64,000 bases of DNA from Nocardia elegans NBRC 108235 (GTDB lineage: Bacteria; Actinomycetota; Actinomycetes; Mycobacteriales; Mycobacteriaceae): NCBI RefSeq assembly GCF_001612845.1, contig NZ_BDBF01000011.1, forward strand, positions 1 through 64,000, in the 5' to 3' direction. The notes beneath the pieces are model-generated. The model was not told the DNA's origin. It saw only the letters and a list, made by a program, of their open reading frames with translations, and did not search any database. The position numbers and the translations under genes were made by a program. Each line of letters begins with the position of its first letter. Positions within the stretch are counted from its first letter, which is position 1. This document shows, piece by piece, positions 8,945 through 18,359 of this stretch.

Positions 8945-9262
8945 CCGTATGACTCCCTGCCTCGCATCGATGCCCGCCTCGATAGATCAGCCTGATTGTG
9001 GCAGACTTCACGCGACGTCCGGGCGGCCGCCGCGACCTTTGATTTTGGCTGGAACAGCCAGGTCAACGGCTGGTGGTTGCCAAGAGGTCACACAAGAAGT
9101 TATTGATCCGTTAGAATCGCATGTCACCTATTTCGGCCGTCATGGACGCAATTTCTCGGCCAGCCGCAGTTCCCGGCCCGTTCTGCTTATCGAGCCGCGC
9201 GTGCGATCGTGGAGGCTCGCCGATGGCGCGTGGCTGGGGCCAGTTTGGAAAGTGAGTTGGAG
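8945..9262. other. divergent promoter region between the acyl-CoA synthetase gene and cvnA
   Basis: About 318 bases with no gene, separating the two divergent transcription units. A TAGAAT hexamer at 9112-9117 is the best -10 candidate for the conservon. It lacks a good -35 at the usual distance and would give an untranslated leader of about 140 bases. Confidence 0.35.
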
Positions 9263-12200
9263 ATGCGTGACGCCGCTAGGCCCGTTGGGAAGCGCTGGGC
9301 GCTCGGCAACTGGGACCTGCGCTGGAAGGTTACGGCCGTGCTGGCCGTGCCGCTGCTCGTCGCGGTGGTGCTCGGTGCTTCCAGGATCGCGTCCGAGTTC
9401 AGTGACTCGAGCCACCTGGATCAGGCGGTCGAGCACGTCGAGGCGATTCCGGCCGTCACCGGCCTGAGTGGTGCCGCGGCCACGGTCGCCGGTGGCCAGA
9501 TGGCCGCGATCAGCCCGACCCAGTCGCTGGTTCAGGACGCGGACCTGACACGACTGGACGGCGCCATCCAGACCGCGCAGAAGGCCACGGCCAAGCTGGA
9601 CGGTGTTCCGGGTGCGCGCGATGCGATCGAGCAGATGATCAAGGGCGCCCAGGCGGTGCGCGATCAGGGCACCAAGCCCTCGCCGGTCCTCGCCGACGCG
9701 ATCGCCCAGGAAGAGGCGATCCGCCAGAACAGCGTCCGCACGGTCGAGGAGATCGTCTCGACCATCTCCGACCCCGGCGTGGACGCGGCGAAGCTGCGCC
9801 TGGTCGACTCGCTGAACACCCGCGCGGTGATGGTCCAGGAGATCGCGGCCTCGGCCAAGACCCTGACCGGTGACGCCAAGGGCGGCCTGCACGACTTCCA
9901 GGTCGCGGGCAACACCGAGAAGTACATGCTGGACCTGCTGGCCAAGCGTCTGCCCCAGAACGATCCGACGATCGCCGAGCTGAACGGCTTGCTGCAGAAC
10001 CGGATCGCCATGACCAGCGGGCCGAACGTCGACGTCGGTCAGCTGCCGCTGATGGATATCAAGCAGTCGCTGGTCGACAGCCTGAACGGCTACACCAAGA
10101 TCGTCGGTTCCTCGACTCAGGACATCACGTCCCGAGTGAACGACCTGGCCGGTAACGCCCGGGCCGGCGCGATCCAGTACGCGGTCATCGTCGTCCTGAC
10201 GATTCTGGCCGCGCTGATCTTCGCCGTGCTGGTCGCGCGGGCCATGATCGTGCCGCTGCGCAAGCTGCGCCTGGCCGCGCTGCGCGTCGCCGAACACGAC
10301 CTCGGCTACGAGGTCTCGCGCCTGCGTGACGGCGCCAGCCCCGAGGACGTGCCGCTCGAGCCGATGCCGGTGCACACCGAGGAAGAGGTCGGCCAGCTCG
10401 CTCGCGCGGTCGACGACATCCACGGTCAGGCCCTGCGCCTGGCGGCCGATCAGGCCTCCATGCGTACCCAGGTCAACGATATGTTCGAGACCCTGGCGCG
10501 GCGGTCGAAGTCGCTGGTCGACCATCAGCTCTCGCTGATCGAGGCGATGGAGTACGACGAGAAGGACCCGCGCCTGCTGGAGAACCTCTTCCGGCTCGAC
10601 CACCTCGCCGCCCGTATGCGCCGAAACGGCGACAACCTGCTGATTCTGGCCGGTACCCGGCAGCGGCGCAGCAAGTCCGCGCCGGTCGAGATCGCCGACG
10701 TGCTGCGTGCCGCGATCTCCGAGGTCGAAGACTACGAGCGCGTGAAGCTGGGCGCCACCCCGCGCGGCGCCATCACCGAACCGGCCGCCTCCGACCTGGC
10801 GCACCTGTTCGCCGAGCTGCTCGACAACGCGCTCCGCGCCTCGCCGCCGGAGACCGACGTCAAGTTCACCTTCGCCCAGGCCCACGATCAGGGTCTGCTG
10901 ATCGAGGTCGCCGACCGCGGTATCGGTATGCCGCCCGCCGAGATGGCATCGATCAACCGGCGCCTGGAAACAACCGCCGAGGTCGGTGCGGACACCGCGC
11001 GCCACATGGGTCTGTTCGTCGTCGGCCGGCTGGCCGAGCGGCACGGCCTCAACGTGCGCCTGCGCCCGACCTTCGACACCGCCCGCGACCCGGGCGTCAC
11101 CGTCACCGTGCATGTGCCCAAGGCGATCATCGTGGCGCCCTCGGGCGGAACGGTCTCGCTGCCGGACCAGTCCGGTGAGCAGATGTCGGTGCCGACCCAG
11201 CGGCCGTCCGCGGCGTCGTCGATGCAGATGCGCGGCGTCACCCGCACTCCGAGCGGCAACATGATGGTCACCGTGGACCCGGGAGTGAGCGGGCCGATCC
11301 CGATCACGCCGGCCGCGGATGCCGGAGACGATCGCACCGTGCGCACCAACGGCGCCGCCGCCGCGGCGAACGGTTCGGCCGCGGGTGGACTCCCGCAGCG
11401 CCAGCCGGGCGGTGCGGTTTCGGGCGGGCTGCCGCAGCGGCAGCCGGGCGCCAACGGACCGACCGCGCGTCATCCGCTCGCCGATGCCGAGCCGGGCACG
11501 GGCTTGCCGCAGCGTGAGCCGGGTGCCAACGGACCGCAGTCGCCCAAGGCACAGCCGAACGCGAATCTGCCCCAGCGTGGCGGCGCCGCTCCGGCGCAGC
11601 CGACCTCGGGGCTGGCCGCCAATATGCTCAAGCGTCAGCCGGGTGCGGCGGGTCAGCCGCCGCGACCGGGCCGTCCCACCGGACTGCCGCAGCGGCCGCC
11701 GGGCGGCGGTAACGGCCTGCCGCCGCGCGAAGGTGGTCTGCCGCAGCGTGATTCGGGCTCGAGCCTGCCGCAGCGGGAGGGTGGTCTGCCGCAGCGCGGC
11801 GGGTCCGGCCTGCCGCAGCGTGGGCCTGCCGGTGAAGACCGGCCCGCGGCAAGCCTGCCGGCGCGGGAACTCGGCGCCAACGGCCTGCCGCAGCGGACGC
11901 CGGGCACCAACGGTGCCCCGTCGCGCGAGGGTGGCCTGCCGCAGCGGGAGTCCGCGAACGGTGGTCTGCCGCAGCGGGAGTCGTCCAACGGCGAGCTGCC
12001 GCAGCGCGGTGCCGGAGGCCTGCCGCAGCGGACTCCGGGTTCCAATGGCGCGCCGTCGCGCGAGGGTGCGCCCACCGGTCTGCAGCGCGATGGCGGCAGC
12101 GGCCTCCCGCAGCGGGACGCCGGCGCCGGTCTGCCGCAGCGGGACGCGGGTAGTGGCCTCCCGCAACGGGATTCGGGCAGCGGTCTGCCGCAGCGCGGTG

Positions 12201-12889
12201 GCGGTCTGCCGCAGCGCGAGGGCATCGGCGGTCTGCCCCAGCGCGATGCCGGTAGCGGCCTGCCGCAACGAGAGTCGAATGAGGGTCTGCCGCAGCGTGC
12301 CCCGGCCGCGGGCGGCCTGCCACAGCGGCAGCCGGGCGCCGGTCTGCCGCCGCGGCCGGAACCCACCCCGGGCCTGAGCCTGCCCGGACGTCATGCGCCG
12401 CAGCGGGACAGCTCCGCCGCGGACGCGAATGCGGAATCCGGTGAGGGTCGCGAACGCGGCCGCCACAGCTACCGGTCGAATCCGCAGAAGACGGCATCGT
12501 TCTTCCAGACCCGGCTGCAACCCGCAGCCGACCCCGGCCCGTCGGAAGGGGGAAGTCCGATCTTCGCCGAGATGATGTCGGCGTGGCTCGCGGACCCCAA
12601 CCCGGACCGGTCCCAAGTCGCCGCCTCCTTCGAATCCCCAGGTGACGAAGGTTGGCAGGCTGCCCGACGAGCGGTGGAAACCTCGTCGGAGAAGCGGACG
12701 GCAGCCGGATTGCCGCAGCGTGATCCCGGCAATCGGCTGGTACCCGGTGGTGTCATCGGGCGCGCCGACCGGGCGCCGAGCCGCGACCCAGAGTCGATCA
12801 GGTCAAGTCTGAGTCGTCACCAGCAGGGCGTCCGGGATGGCCGCGCAATGGGAGCAATGAACCTAACCGGAGATAAAGGAGACCGATGA
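9263..12889 (+). CDS. cvnA: nitrate/nitrite-sensing-type histidine kinase, conservon protein CvnA
   Basis: A 1208-residue membrane kinase heading a four-gene conservon. Membrane helix 1 (about 23-40) and helix 2 (about 305-327) flank a helical extracytoplasmic sensor resembling the nitrate/nitrite-sensing domain. HAMP follows, then a [16 protein letters not shown] box holding the likely phospho-histidine, then an ATPase domain (N box FAELLDNAL about 513; G1 [10 protein letters not shown]). Residues about 707-1032 are low-complexity, with 23 LPQR motifs. The C-terminal part ([12 protein letters not shown]... and a last LPQR near residue 1150) resembles the normal end of the family. The ATG at 9263 fits the membrane topology; an upstream in-frame start at 9209 is possible. 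The stop overlaps the cvnB start (ATGA). Confidence 0.82.
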   Translation: MRDAARPVGKRWALGNWDLRWKVTAVLAVPLLVAVVLGASRIASEFSDSSHLDQAVEHVEAIPAVTGLSGAAATVAGGQMAAISPTQSLVQDADLTRLDGAIQTAQKATAKLDGVPGARDAIEQMIKGAQAVRDQGTKPSPVLADAIAQEEAIRQNSVRTVEEIVSTISDPGVDAAKLRLVDSLNTRAVMVQEIAASAKTLTGDAKGGLHDFQVAGNTEKYMLDLLAKRLPQNDPTIAELNGLLQNRIAMTSGPNVDVGQLPLMDIKQSLVDSLNGYTKIVGSSTQDITSRVNDLAGNARAGAIQYAVIVVLTILAALIFAVLVARAMIVPLRKLRLAALRVAEHDLGYEVSRLRDGASPEDVPLEPMPVHTEEEVGQLARAVDDIHGQALRLAADQASMRTQVNDMFETLARRSKSLVDHQLSLIEAMEYDEKDPRLLENLFRLDHLAARMRRNGDNLLILAGTRQRRSKSAPVEIADVLRAAISEVEDYERVKLGATPRGAITEPAASDLAHLFAELLDNALRASPPETDVKFTFAQAHDQGLLIEVADRGIGMPPAEMASINRRLETTAEVGADTARHMGLFVVGRLAERHGLNVRLRPTFDTARDPGVTVTVHVPKAIIVAPSGGTVSLPDQSGEQMSVPTQRPSAASSMQMRGVTRTPSGNMMVTVDPGVSGPIPITPAADAGDDRTVRTNGAAAAANGSAAGGLPQRQPGGAVSGGLPQRQPGANGPTARHPLADAEPGTGLPQREPGANGPQSPKAQPNANLPQRGGAAPAQPTSGLAANMLKRQPGAAGQPPRPGRPTGLPQRPPGGGNGLPPREGGLPQRDSGSSLPQREGGLPQRGGSGLPQRGPAGEDRPAASLPARELGANGLPQRTPGTNGAPSREGGLPQRESANGGLPQRESSNGELPQRGAGGLPQRTPGSNGAPSREGAPTGLQRDGGSGLPQRDAGAGLPQRDAGSGLPQRDSGSGLPQRGGGLPQREGIGGLPQRDAGSGLPQRESNEGLPQRAPAAGGLPQRQPGAGLPPRPEPTPGLSLPGRHAPQRDSSAADANAESGEGRERGRHSYRSNPQKTASFFQTRLQPAADPGPSEGGSPIFAEMMSAWLADPNPDRSQVAASFESPGDEGWQAARRAVETSSEKRTAAGLPQRDPGNRLVPGGVIGRADRAPSRDPESIRSSLSRHQQGVRDGRAMGAMNLTGDKGDR
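11385..12360 (+). repeat. degenerate GLPQR repeat tract inside cvnA
   Basis: About 975 bases encode 23 copies of LPQR, most as GLPQR followed by a variable 2-12 residue spacer (for example [23 protein letters not shown]). Variants such as LPPR, LPAR and LKR are interspersed. The DNA core is close to ctgccgcagcg, but spacing varies, so it is a degenerate protein-level repeat rather than a simple tandem satellite. A 24th LPQR sits outside the tract near 12710, in the conserved C-terminal region. Confidence 0.9.
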
Positions 12890-13299
12890 ACCCCGATCTA
12901 GGTGGTACGAACCGTCAGCTGGATTGGCTGGTTTCGAACTTCGCCAACGAGGTCCCGGGCGTCGCTCATGCCGTGCTGGTTTCGGCGGACGGCCTGTTGA
13001 TGGCCGCGAGCGCTCAATTGCCCGTCGACCGAGCCGAACAGCTGTCCGCCGTGACCGCAGGTTTGGCCAGCCTCTCTGTCGGCGTTTCGAACCTGTTCGA
13101 AGGCGGCACGGTACTGCAGTCCGTGGTCGAGATGGAACACGGTTACCTACTGCTCATGGCAGTCGGTGACGGGTCCTATCTGGCCGTGCTGACGAACACG
13201 TCCTGCGATATCGGCCAGGTGGGCTACGAGATGGCTCTGCTGGTCGAGCGGGTGGGCCAGACAGTCCAGGCCACACCTCGCGTCACGATGGGTTCCTGA
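12886..13299 (+). CDS. cvnB: roadblock/LC7-domain protein, conservon protein CvnB
   Basis: A 137-residue roadblock/LC7 protein, a likely dimeric regulator of the partner GTPase. The typical start [31 protein letters not shown] and the later ending with RVGQTV are visible. Its ATG overlaps the cvnA stop codon, so translation is coupled. A GGAGATAAAGGAG stretch lies just upstream, inside cvnA. The order A-B-C-D is the canonical Streptomyces conservon order. Confidence 0.9.
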   Translation: MNPDLGGTNRQLDWLVSNFANEVPGVAHAVLVSADGLLMAASAQLPVDRAEQLSAVTAGLASLSVGVSNLFEGGTVLQSVVEMEHGYLLLMAVGDGSYLAVLTNTSCDIGQVGYEMALLVERVGQTVQATPRVTMGS

Positions 13300-13306
13300 T
13301 GGTGGG

Positions 13307-13681
13307 ATGGACATAGACAACCAGCACGTGGGGAGCGCCGAGCCCAGCCTCGTCCGTCCGTACTCGCTGACCGCCGGTCGTACGCGGCCGACGGTGGAGT
13401 TGGCATTGGAGGCGCTCGTCGCATCGCATCCGGTCGCCCTGGAGCGGCAGTTCGAACTGACCAACATCGAGACGTCAATCGTGGAGTTGTGCAGAGAATC
13501 GCCATCTGTCGCGGAACTGGCTGCCCGACTGGGTATTCCGATCGGGGTGGCTCGAGTGCTCGTCGCCGACCTCATCGAGGCGGGACATGTTCGAGTTTCG
13601 GCGACTTTGAAAGACGATTCGAGCGACGATGAACGTCGCGAGCTGATCGAAAGGGTTCTCAGTGGACTCCGGCGTATTTGA
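13307..13681 (+). CDS. cvnC: DUF742 protein, conservon protein CvnC
   Basis: A 124-residue DUF742 protein. It has the conserved N-terminal VRPYSLTAGRT motif and a C-terminal helix-turn-helix-like region (SVAELAARLGIPIGVARVLVADL). DUF742 proteins occur almost only in conservons and are thought to be adaptor or DNA-binding-like partners. The ATG at 13307 is the only start compatible with the frame, since the ATG at 13299 runs into a stop at once. It overlaps the next gene by 20 bases. Confidence 0.88.
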   Translation: MDIDNQHVGSAEPSLVRPYSLTAGRTRPTVELALEALVASHPVALERQFELTNIETSIVELCRESPSVAELAARLGIPIGVARVLVADLIEAGHVRVSATLKDDSSDDERRELIERVLSGLRRI

Positions 13682-14264
13682 TTCGACGGCCCAGGTCGAT
13701 ACCCGCAACGCCAAGCCGACCTCCGCGAAGATCGTGGTGGCCGGTGGCTTCGGTGTGGGTAAGACGACCTTGGTCGGTGCTGTATCGGAGATCGTTCCGC
13801 TGCGCACCGAGGCTTTGGTGACCAACGCCAGTGTGGGCGTTGACAGCCTGACCGCCGTGCCGACGAAGGCCACCACCACGGTGGCCATGGACTTCGGCAG
13901 GATCAGCCTCGCCGACGATTTGGTGCTTTATCTGTTCGGCACACCCGGCCAGTACCGCTTCTGGTTCATGTGGGACGACCTGATTCGCGGCGCCATCGGG
14001 GCGGTAGTGCTGATCGACACCAGACGGCTGGAGGATTCCTTCGCCGCCGTCGACTACTTCGAGGCTCGTGGGCTGCCGTTCCTGGTGGCCATCAACGAGT
14101 TCGACGACGCACCGCGGTACCCCCTGGAGGACATCCGCCAGGCGCTGGCCGTCCCGGCGGACGTGCCGATCATGTCGATCGACGCGCGCCGCCGCGAGCC
14201 GGTGAAGCAGGCGCTGGTCTCGGTCACCGAGTACGCGCTGCGCAAAGTGGTTCAGGGTTACTGA
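13662..14264 (+). CDS. cvnD: Ras/Arf-like GTPase, conservon protein CvnD
   Basis: A 200-residue small GTPase. G1 is GGFGVGKTT (about residue 29), G3 is FGTPGQYRF in place of DxxGQ, and G4 is INEFD in place of NKxD, as is usual in this bacterial family. It should switch with CvnB as regulator and CvnA as membrane receptor. The GTG start lies inside cvnC. A strong hairpin follows the stop and probably ends the operon. Confidence 0.9.
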   Translation: MDSGVFDSTAQVDTRNAKPTSAKIVVAGGFGVGKTTLVGAVSEIVPLRTEALVTNASVGVDSLTAVPTKATTTVAMDFGRISLADDLVLYLFGTPGQYRFWFMWDDLIRGAIGAVVLIDTRRLEDSFAAVDYFEARGLPFLVAINEFDDAPRYPLEDIRQALAVPADVPIMSIDARRREPVKQALVSVTEYALRKVVQGY

Positions 14265-14266
14265 TA

Positions 14267-14303
14267 CGCCGACGACCGGCCGCACGACGCGGCCGCGTCG
14301 GCG
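14267..14303 (+). terminator. hairpin downstream of the conservon, probable terminator
   Basis: Starting 2 bases after the cvnD stop, the arms CGCCGACG + CGGCCGC and GCGGCCG + CGTCGGCG pair perfectly apart from a 2-base bulge (AC), around an ACGAC loop. There is no T-run, which is common for actinobacterial terminators. Confidence 0.55.
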
Positions 14304-14357
14304 CGCGGTGGCACCACGACCGCCGATCGCCCGGTCCGGCGCGGTTACGCTCGGAGC

Positions 14358-15923
14358 GTGAAGATCTCGGCGCGTGAGTTTTTCGACGGTGTGCTCGATC
14401 CCGGTTCGTATCGCAGCTGGGATCGAGAACCGATCGAGGTCGCCACGTCGCCGGCGTACCGCGCGGAACTGACCGCCGCGGTCGAACGCAGCGGCACCGA
14501 CGAATCGGTGCTGACCGGTGAGGGACGGTTGCGCGGGCGGCGCGTCGCGGTGATCGCGTGTGAATTCGGCTTTCTGGCCGGATCGATCGGCGTGGCGGCC
14601 GCCGAGCGCATCGTCACCGCCGTCGAACGCGCCACGGAGCTGGGTCTGCCCCTGCTCGCCTCGCCCACCTCCGGCGGAACCCGGATGCAGGAGGGCACGG
14701 TCGCCTTCGTGCAGATGGTGAAGATCGCGGGCGCAGTGGCCGCCCATAAAGCGGCCGGCCACCCCTACCTGGTGTATCTGCGCAATCCCACGATGGGCGG
14801 CGTATTCGCGTCCTGGGGTTCGCTGGGGCACATGACCTTCGCCGAACCCGGGGCGCTGATCGGATTCCTCGGACCACGGGTGTACGAGGCCCTCTACGAC
14901 CGGCCGTTTCCGGAAGGCGTGCAGACCGCCGAGAACCTGTATCGCAACGGGGTCATCGACGGGGTCGTGCCGGTCCGGTTCTTCCGCCGGATCGCGCACC
15001 GGTTGTTGAATGTGACGACTTCGGTTGCGGGACAGTCTGATTCGCTATCCATTGCTACGTCAGCGCAGGATTTTTCGGTGGTCCCGCCCGGCGACGGCGG
15101 CATTGCCGGAGGTTCGGCCGATACCGCTGATTCACCGGACGCCGACCGAACCACTTCATCGGCCTGGGAGTCGGTGCTGATCTCCCGTGACCCGCGGCGT
15201 CCCGGCATCCGGGAGCTGTTGCGGCAGGCGACCGATCGGGTGCCGTTGAGCGGCACCGGCCAAGGCGAATCCGACCGCACCGTCGTGCACGCCCTGGCCC
15301 GGCTGCGGGGCGAACCGTGCGTGATCTTCGGCCACGACCGGGCCGGCCAGACCGGCGAGAACACCATGGGTCCGGCCGCATTGCGCGAGGCCCGCCGCAG
15401 TATGCACCTGGCCGCCGAACTCCGCCTCCCGCTGGTCCTGGTCATCGATACCGCGGGCGCCGCGCTGTCCCAGGAGGCCGAGGAGCGCGGCCTCGCGCCC
15501 GAAATCGCCCGCTGCCTAGCGGATTTGGTCACTCTGGACACGCCGACCGTGTCGGTACTGCTGGGCCAGGGCACCGGCGGAGGGGCATTGGCCCTGCTGT
15601 CCGCCGACCGTGTCCTCGCCGCAACTCACGCCTGGCTGGCGCCACTCCCGCCGGAAGGTGCCAGCGCCATCGTCTTCCGCGATACGGACCATGCGCCGGA
15701 ACTGGCCGCCGCCCAACGAGTCGGCGCGGCCGACCTGCGCACCGACGGCGTCGTCGACCGCATCGTCCCGGAGCACCCCGACGCCGCCCACGAACCGATC
15801 GACTTCTCGCGCCGCATGGTCGCCGCCATCGCCGGGGAAGTGGCGAGCCTCCGGACCCGACCGACAGCCGATCTGCGCGCCCTTCGCCACCGCCGTTACC
15901 GTCGGCTGGGCGTTCCCGGCTGA
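14358..15923 (+). CDS. accD3: acetyl/propionyl-CoA carboxylase-type carboxyltransferase, AccD3-like
   Basis: A 521-residue protein with two crotonase-fold carboxyltransferase halves joined by a Ser/Asp-rich linker (about residues 235-275). The N half has SPTSGGTRMQEG and GGVFASWGSLGH oxyanion-hole glycines. The C half has MGPAALREARRSMHLA, IDTAGAALSQEAEERG and LGQGTGGGALAL. This is the layout of Mtb AccD3 (Rv0904c, about 495 residues). The reaction is transfer of a carboxyl group from biotin to an acyl-CoA; the substrate cannot be read from sequence and no biotin-carboxylase gene is nearby. Position relative to prrAB and echA6 matches Mtb. GTG start. Confidence 0.8.
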   Translation: MKISAREFFDGVLDPGSYRSWDREPIEVATSPAYRAELTAAVERSGTDESVLTGEGRLRGRRVAVIACEFGFLAGSIGVAAAERIVTAVERATELGLPLLASPTSGGTRMQEGTVAFVQMVKIAGAVAAHKAAGHPYLVYLRNPTMGGVFASWGSLGHMTFAEPGALIGFLGPRVYEALYDRPFPEGVQTAENLYRNGVIDGVVPVRFFRRIAHRLLNVTTSVAGQSDSLSIATSAQDFSVVPPGDGGIAGGSADTADSPDADRTTSSAWESVLISRDPRRPGIRELLRQATDRVPLSGTGQGESDRTVVHALARLRGEPCVIFGHDRAGQTGENTMGPAALREARRSMHLAAELRLPLVLVIDTAGAALSQEAEERGLAPEIARCLADLVTLDTPTVSVLLGQGTGGGALALLSADRVLAATHAWLAPLPPEGASAIVFRDTDHAPELAAAQRVGAADLRTDGVVDRIVPEHPDAAHEPIDFSRRMVAAIAGEVASLRTRPTADLRALRHRRYRRLGVPG

Positions 15924-16212
15924 GCGTGTGGTTCCGTGCTCCGACCGCCTTCGTCGTGCGTGCGGGTCCACCCGTCCGCCCGGTTCCGAGGAACGCGACC
16001 GCAGTACGCGCTCACCGGCATCCACCACGATCGGCCGCGAGTGCGCGTTGCGTTCGATGTCGACCTCGACCTCGGACGGGCAACCGAGCGCTGAGGTCCG
16101 AGGTTCCGCCTGGTAGGCGCACAGGATCCGAACACGCAGGTGCGCGTCGTTGACGGCTCGGCAAACCGCTTCTACGGTCGGAACGGTGACCTTTCGCAGC
16201 GAGAGCAGCACA

Positions 16213-17040
16213 GTGCCGTCGGTGATTCTCAACGACGGCCATCTGATTCCGAGGCTGGGCTTCGGGGTTTTCCAGGTGCCGGAGGGACAGACCTTCGACA
16301 CGGTGACCGCCGCGCTCGAGGCGGGGTATCGCAGCATCGACACCGCGGCGGCCTACGGGAACGAGGCCGAGGTGGGGCGGGCGATCGCCGAATCGGGGCT
16401 GGCGCGCGACGAGGTCTTCATCACCACCAAGCTGTGGAATGCCGACCAGGGGTACGACTCGACGCTGCGCGCGTTCGACGCGAGTATGAAGCGGCTGGGG
16501 TTCGAGTATCTCGATCTGTATCTCATCCACTGGCCGGTCGCGAGCGCGGATCGCTACGTGGACACGTTCCGTGCGTTCCAGTCGCTGAAGACGCAGGGCC
16601 GCATCGGCTCGATCGGTGTCTCCAATTTCCAGCCGGAACACCTGCGGCGGGTGATCGGGGAGACCGGTGAGGTGCCGGCGGTGAACCAGGTGGAGCTGCA
16701 TCCGGCGCTCGCGCAGAACACGCTGCGTGCCTTCCACGCCGAGCACGGCATCGCCACCGAGGCGTGGAGTCCGCTCGGCCAGGGCGCGGAATTGAAGGAT
16801 CCCACCGTTGGCGCGGTCGCCGAACAGGTCGGCCGCACGCCCGCCCAGGTTCTGATCCGGTGGCACCTGCAGCTGGGCAATATCGTCATTCCGAAGTCGG
16901 TGAATCCCGAGCGCATCCGGGAGAACTTCGATGTGTTCACTTTCGAACTCGACGTCGAGCAAATGACCACCCTCAATGCGCTCGACACCGGCAGCCGCGT
17001 CGGCCCCGATCCCGACACGTTCGCGATGGGGCTCGACTGA
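16213..17040 (+). CDS. aldo/keto reductase
   Basis: A 275-residue NADPH-dependent aldo/keto reductase of the AKR5-like group. The catalytic tetrad is visible: Asp in SIDTAAAYGNE, Tyr in the same motif, Lys in FITTKLWN and His in YLIHWPV. The cofactor-binding end IVIPKSVNPERIREN is also present. The GTG at 16213 gives the standard length and N-terminus (VPSVILNDGHLIPRLGFGVF). An upstream in-frame start at 16150 would add 21 unconserved residues. It stands alone between accD3 and the convergent flavoprotein gene. Confidence 0.87.
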   Translation: MPSVILNDGHLIPRLGFGVFQVPEGQTFDTVTAALEAGYRSIDTAAAYGNEAEVGRAIAESGLARDEVFITTKLWNADQGYDSTLRAFDASMKRLGFEYLDLYLIHWPVASADRYVDTFRAFQSLKTQGRIGSIGVSNFQPEHLRRVIGETGEVPAVNQVELHPALAQNTLRAFHAEHGIATEAWSPLGQGAELKDPTVGAVAEQVGRTPAQVLIRWHLQLGNIVIPKSVNPERIRENFDVFTFELDVEQMTTLNALDTGSRVGPDPDTFAMGLD

Positions 17041-17055
17041 CGCGTTGCCGGGCAC

Positions 17056-18279
17056 CTATCGCAGACCCAGGTAGCGCGTGAGCTCGACCGCTGCGGCGCG
17101 TCCTGCCCGATTCGCGCCGATGGTGCTGGCCGACGGCCCGTAACCGATCAAATGGATGCGCGGGTCGGCGGCTACCTGGGTAGCGAGCCTGCCCGTCATC
17201 GCGATGCCGCCGCCGGGCCCGCGCAGTCGCAGCGGCGCCAGGTGGTCGAGCGCGCTGCGGAAGCCGGTGGCCCAGAGGATCACGTCGGCGGCCTGAAAGC
17301 TGCCGTCGGGCCAGCGCACGCCGTTCGGTTCGATGCGGGCGAACATCGGATGCCAGGTCAGCGCGCCGCGCGCACGGGCGGCGCGAATCCGGTCGTCGAC
17401 CGGCAGTCCGGTTACCGACACCACCGATCGCGGCGGCAATCCGCGACGCACCCGGTCCTCGACCATCGCGACCGCCCGGCGGCCCTCGTCGGGACCGAAC
17501 GGCCCCTCCCGCCAGCGCGGCTCCGTCCGCGACACCCACGTCGTGCCGGTGACCTGGGAAATCTCGTCCAGCAGCTGGACCGCGGAAATTCCCGCGCCGA
17601 CCACCACGACGTGCTGACCGGCGAGCTCCGCCGCGCTGCGGTAGTCATGAGCGTGCAATTGCCGCCCGGCGAAGGTTTCGGCGCCCGGATAGTACGGAAT
17701 GAAGGGCTTTTCCCAGGTGCCGGTCGCGTTGATCACTCCGCGCACCCGGAGGGTCCGGTCGCCGACAACCGGTGACTCGGGCGGTGCGACGACGGAAACC
17801 TCTGCGGCCGAGAGGTTCTCGCCGACCACGGTCTCGACGTGCAACAGCCCGTCCACCAACGTCCCCGGACATGTTGCGGTGGTTGCTCGGTCGCACACCA
17901 CCCGTACCGACACCGGCCGGCGAACTCGCAGGTCGAAACGCTTCTCGTACAGCTCGAAATAGTGCGGCACCGCGGTCGCGGCGGGTACGGAATCCGAGCC
18001 GGGCGGAAGAGTTTCGGTGAACGACATCCCCGGCAGGTCGTGCACGCGATTCACGGTGCTCAAAGTCAGTGAGGGCCAGCGGAATTGCCATGCCCCGCCG
18101 GGACCGGGGGAGTGGTCGACGATGAGGAAGTCGGTTCCCGGTGTCAATCCGAGCCGCCGCAGGTGATAGCCGACCGACAGTCCGGCCTGGCCGGCGCCGA
18201 TCACCACAATCTCGACATCGGGTGCGGTCACCGCCGTCACAGTACGCGTCGGGTGCGCTGCGGTAACTGTCCGCCGCAT
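17056..18279 (-). CDS. FAD/NAD(P)-dependent flavoprotein monooxygenase-like protein
   Basis: A 407-residue two-dinucleotide-domain flavoprotein. The FAD Rossmann motif is VVIGAGQAGLSVGYHLRRLG (about 25-44) and the NAD(P) motif is VVVVGAGISAVQLLDEI. An ATGFRSALDHL motif near the C-terminus matches the second FAD contact. It is shorter than the BVMOs elsewhere in this window and lacks their FxGxxxH motif. The substrate is unknown. A GTG 16 codons downstream of the ATG is an alternative start that fits the family better. It is divergent from echA6. Confidence 0.75.
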   Translation of the reverse strand: MRRTVTAAHPTRTVTAVTAPDVEIVVIGAGQAGLSVGYHLRRLGLTPGTDFLIVDHSPGPGGAWQFRWPSLTLSTVNRVHDLPGMSFTETLPPGSDSVPAATAVPHYFELYEKRFDLRVRRPVSVRVVCDRATTATCPGTLVDGLLHVETVVGENLSAAEVSVVAPPESPVVGDRTLRVRGVINATGTWEKPFIPYYPGAETFAGRQLHAHDYRSAAELAGQHVVVVGAGISAVQLLDEISQVTGTTWVSRTEPRWREGPFGPDEGRRAVAMVEDRVRRGLPPRSVVSVTGLPVDDRIRAARARGALTWHPMFARIEPNGVRWPDGSFQAADVILWATGFRSALDHLAPLRLRGPGGGIAMTGRLATQVAADPRIHLIGYGPSASTIGANRAGRAAAVELTRYLGLR

Positions 18280-18359
18280 ACAGTGGAGTCGATACCGACC
18301 GGCGGGTGCGGTGAGGTGTGCCCCCCGGAAGAGAAACCGCGCGAATGGGGAGAGGTCAG

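Noticed and set aside
9140..12616. 1158-codon open frame antisense to cvnA
   Set aside because: It mirrors the repeat-rich cvnA on the other strand; the translation is Arg/Gln-rich without domains or a start site, and high GC makes long antisense frames common.
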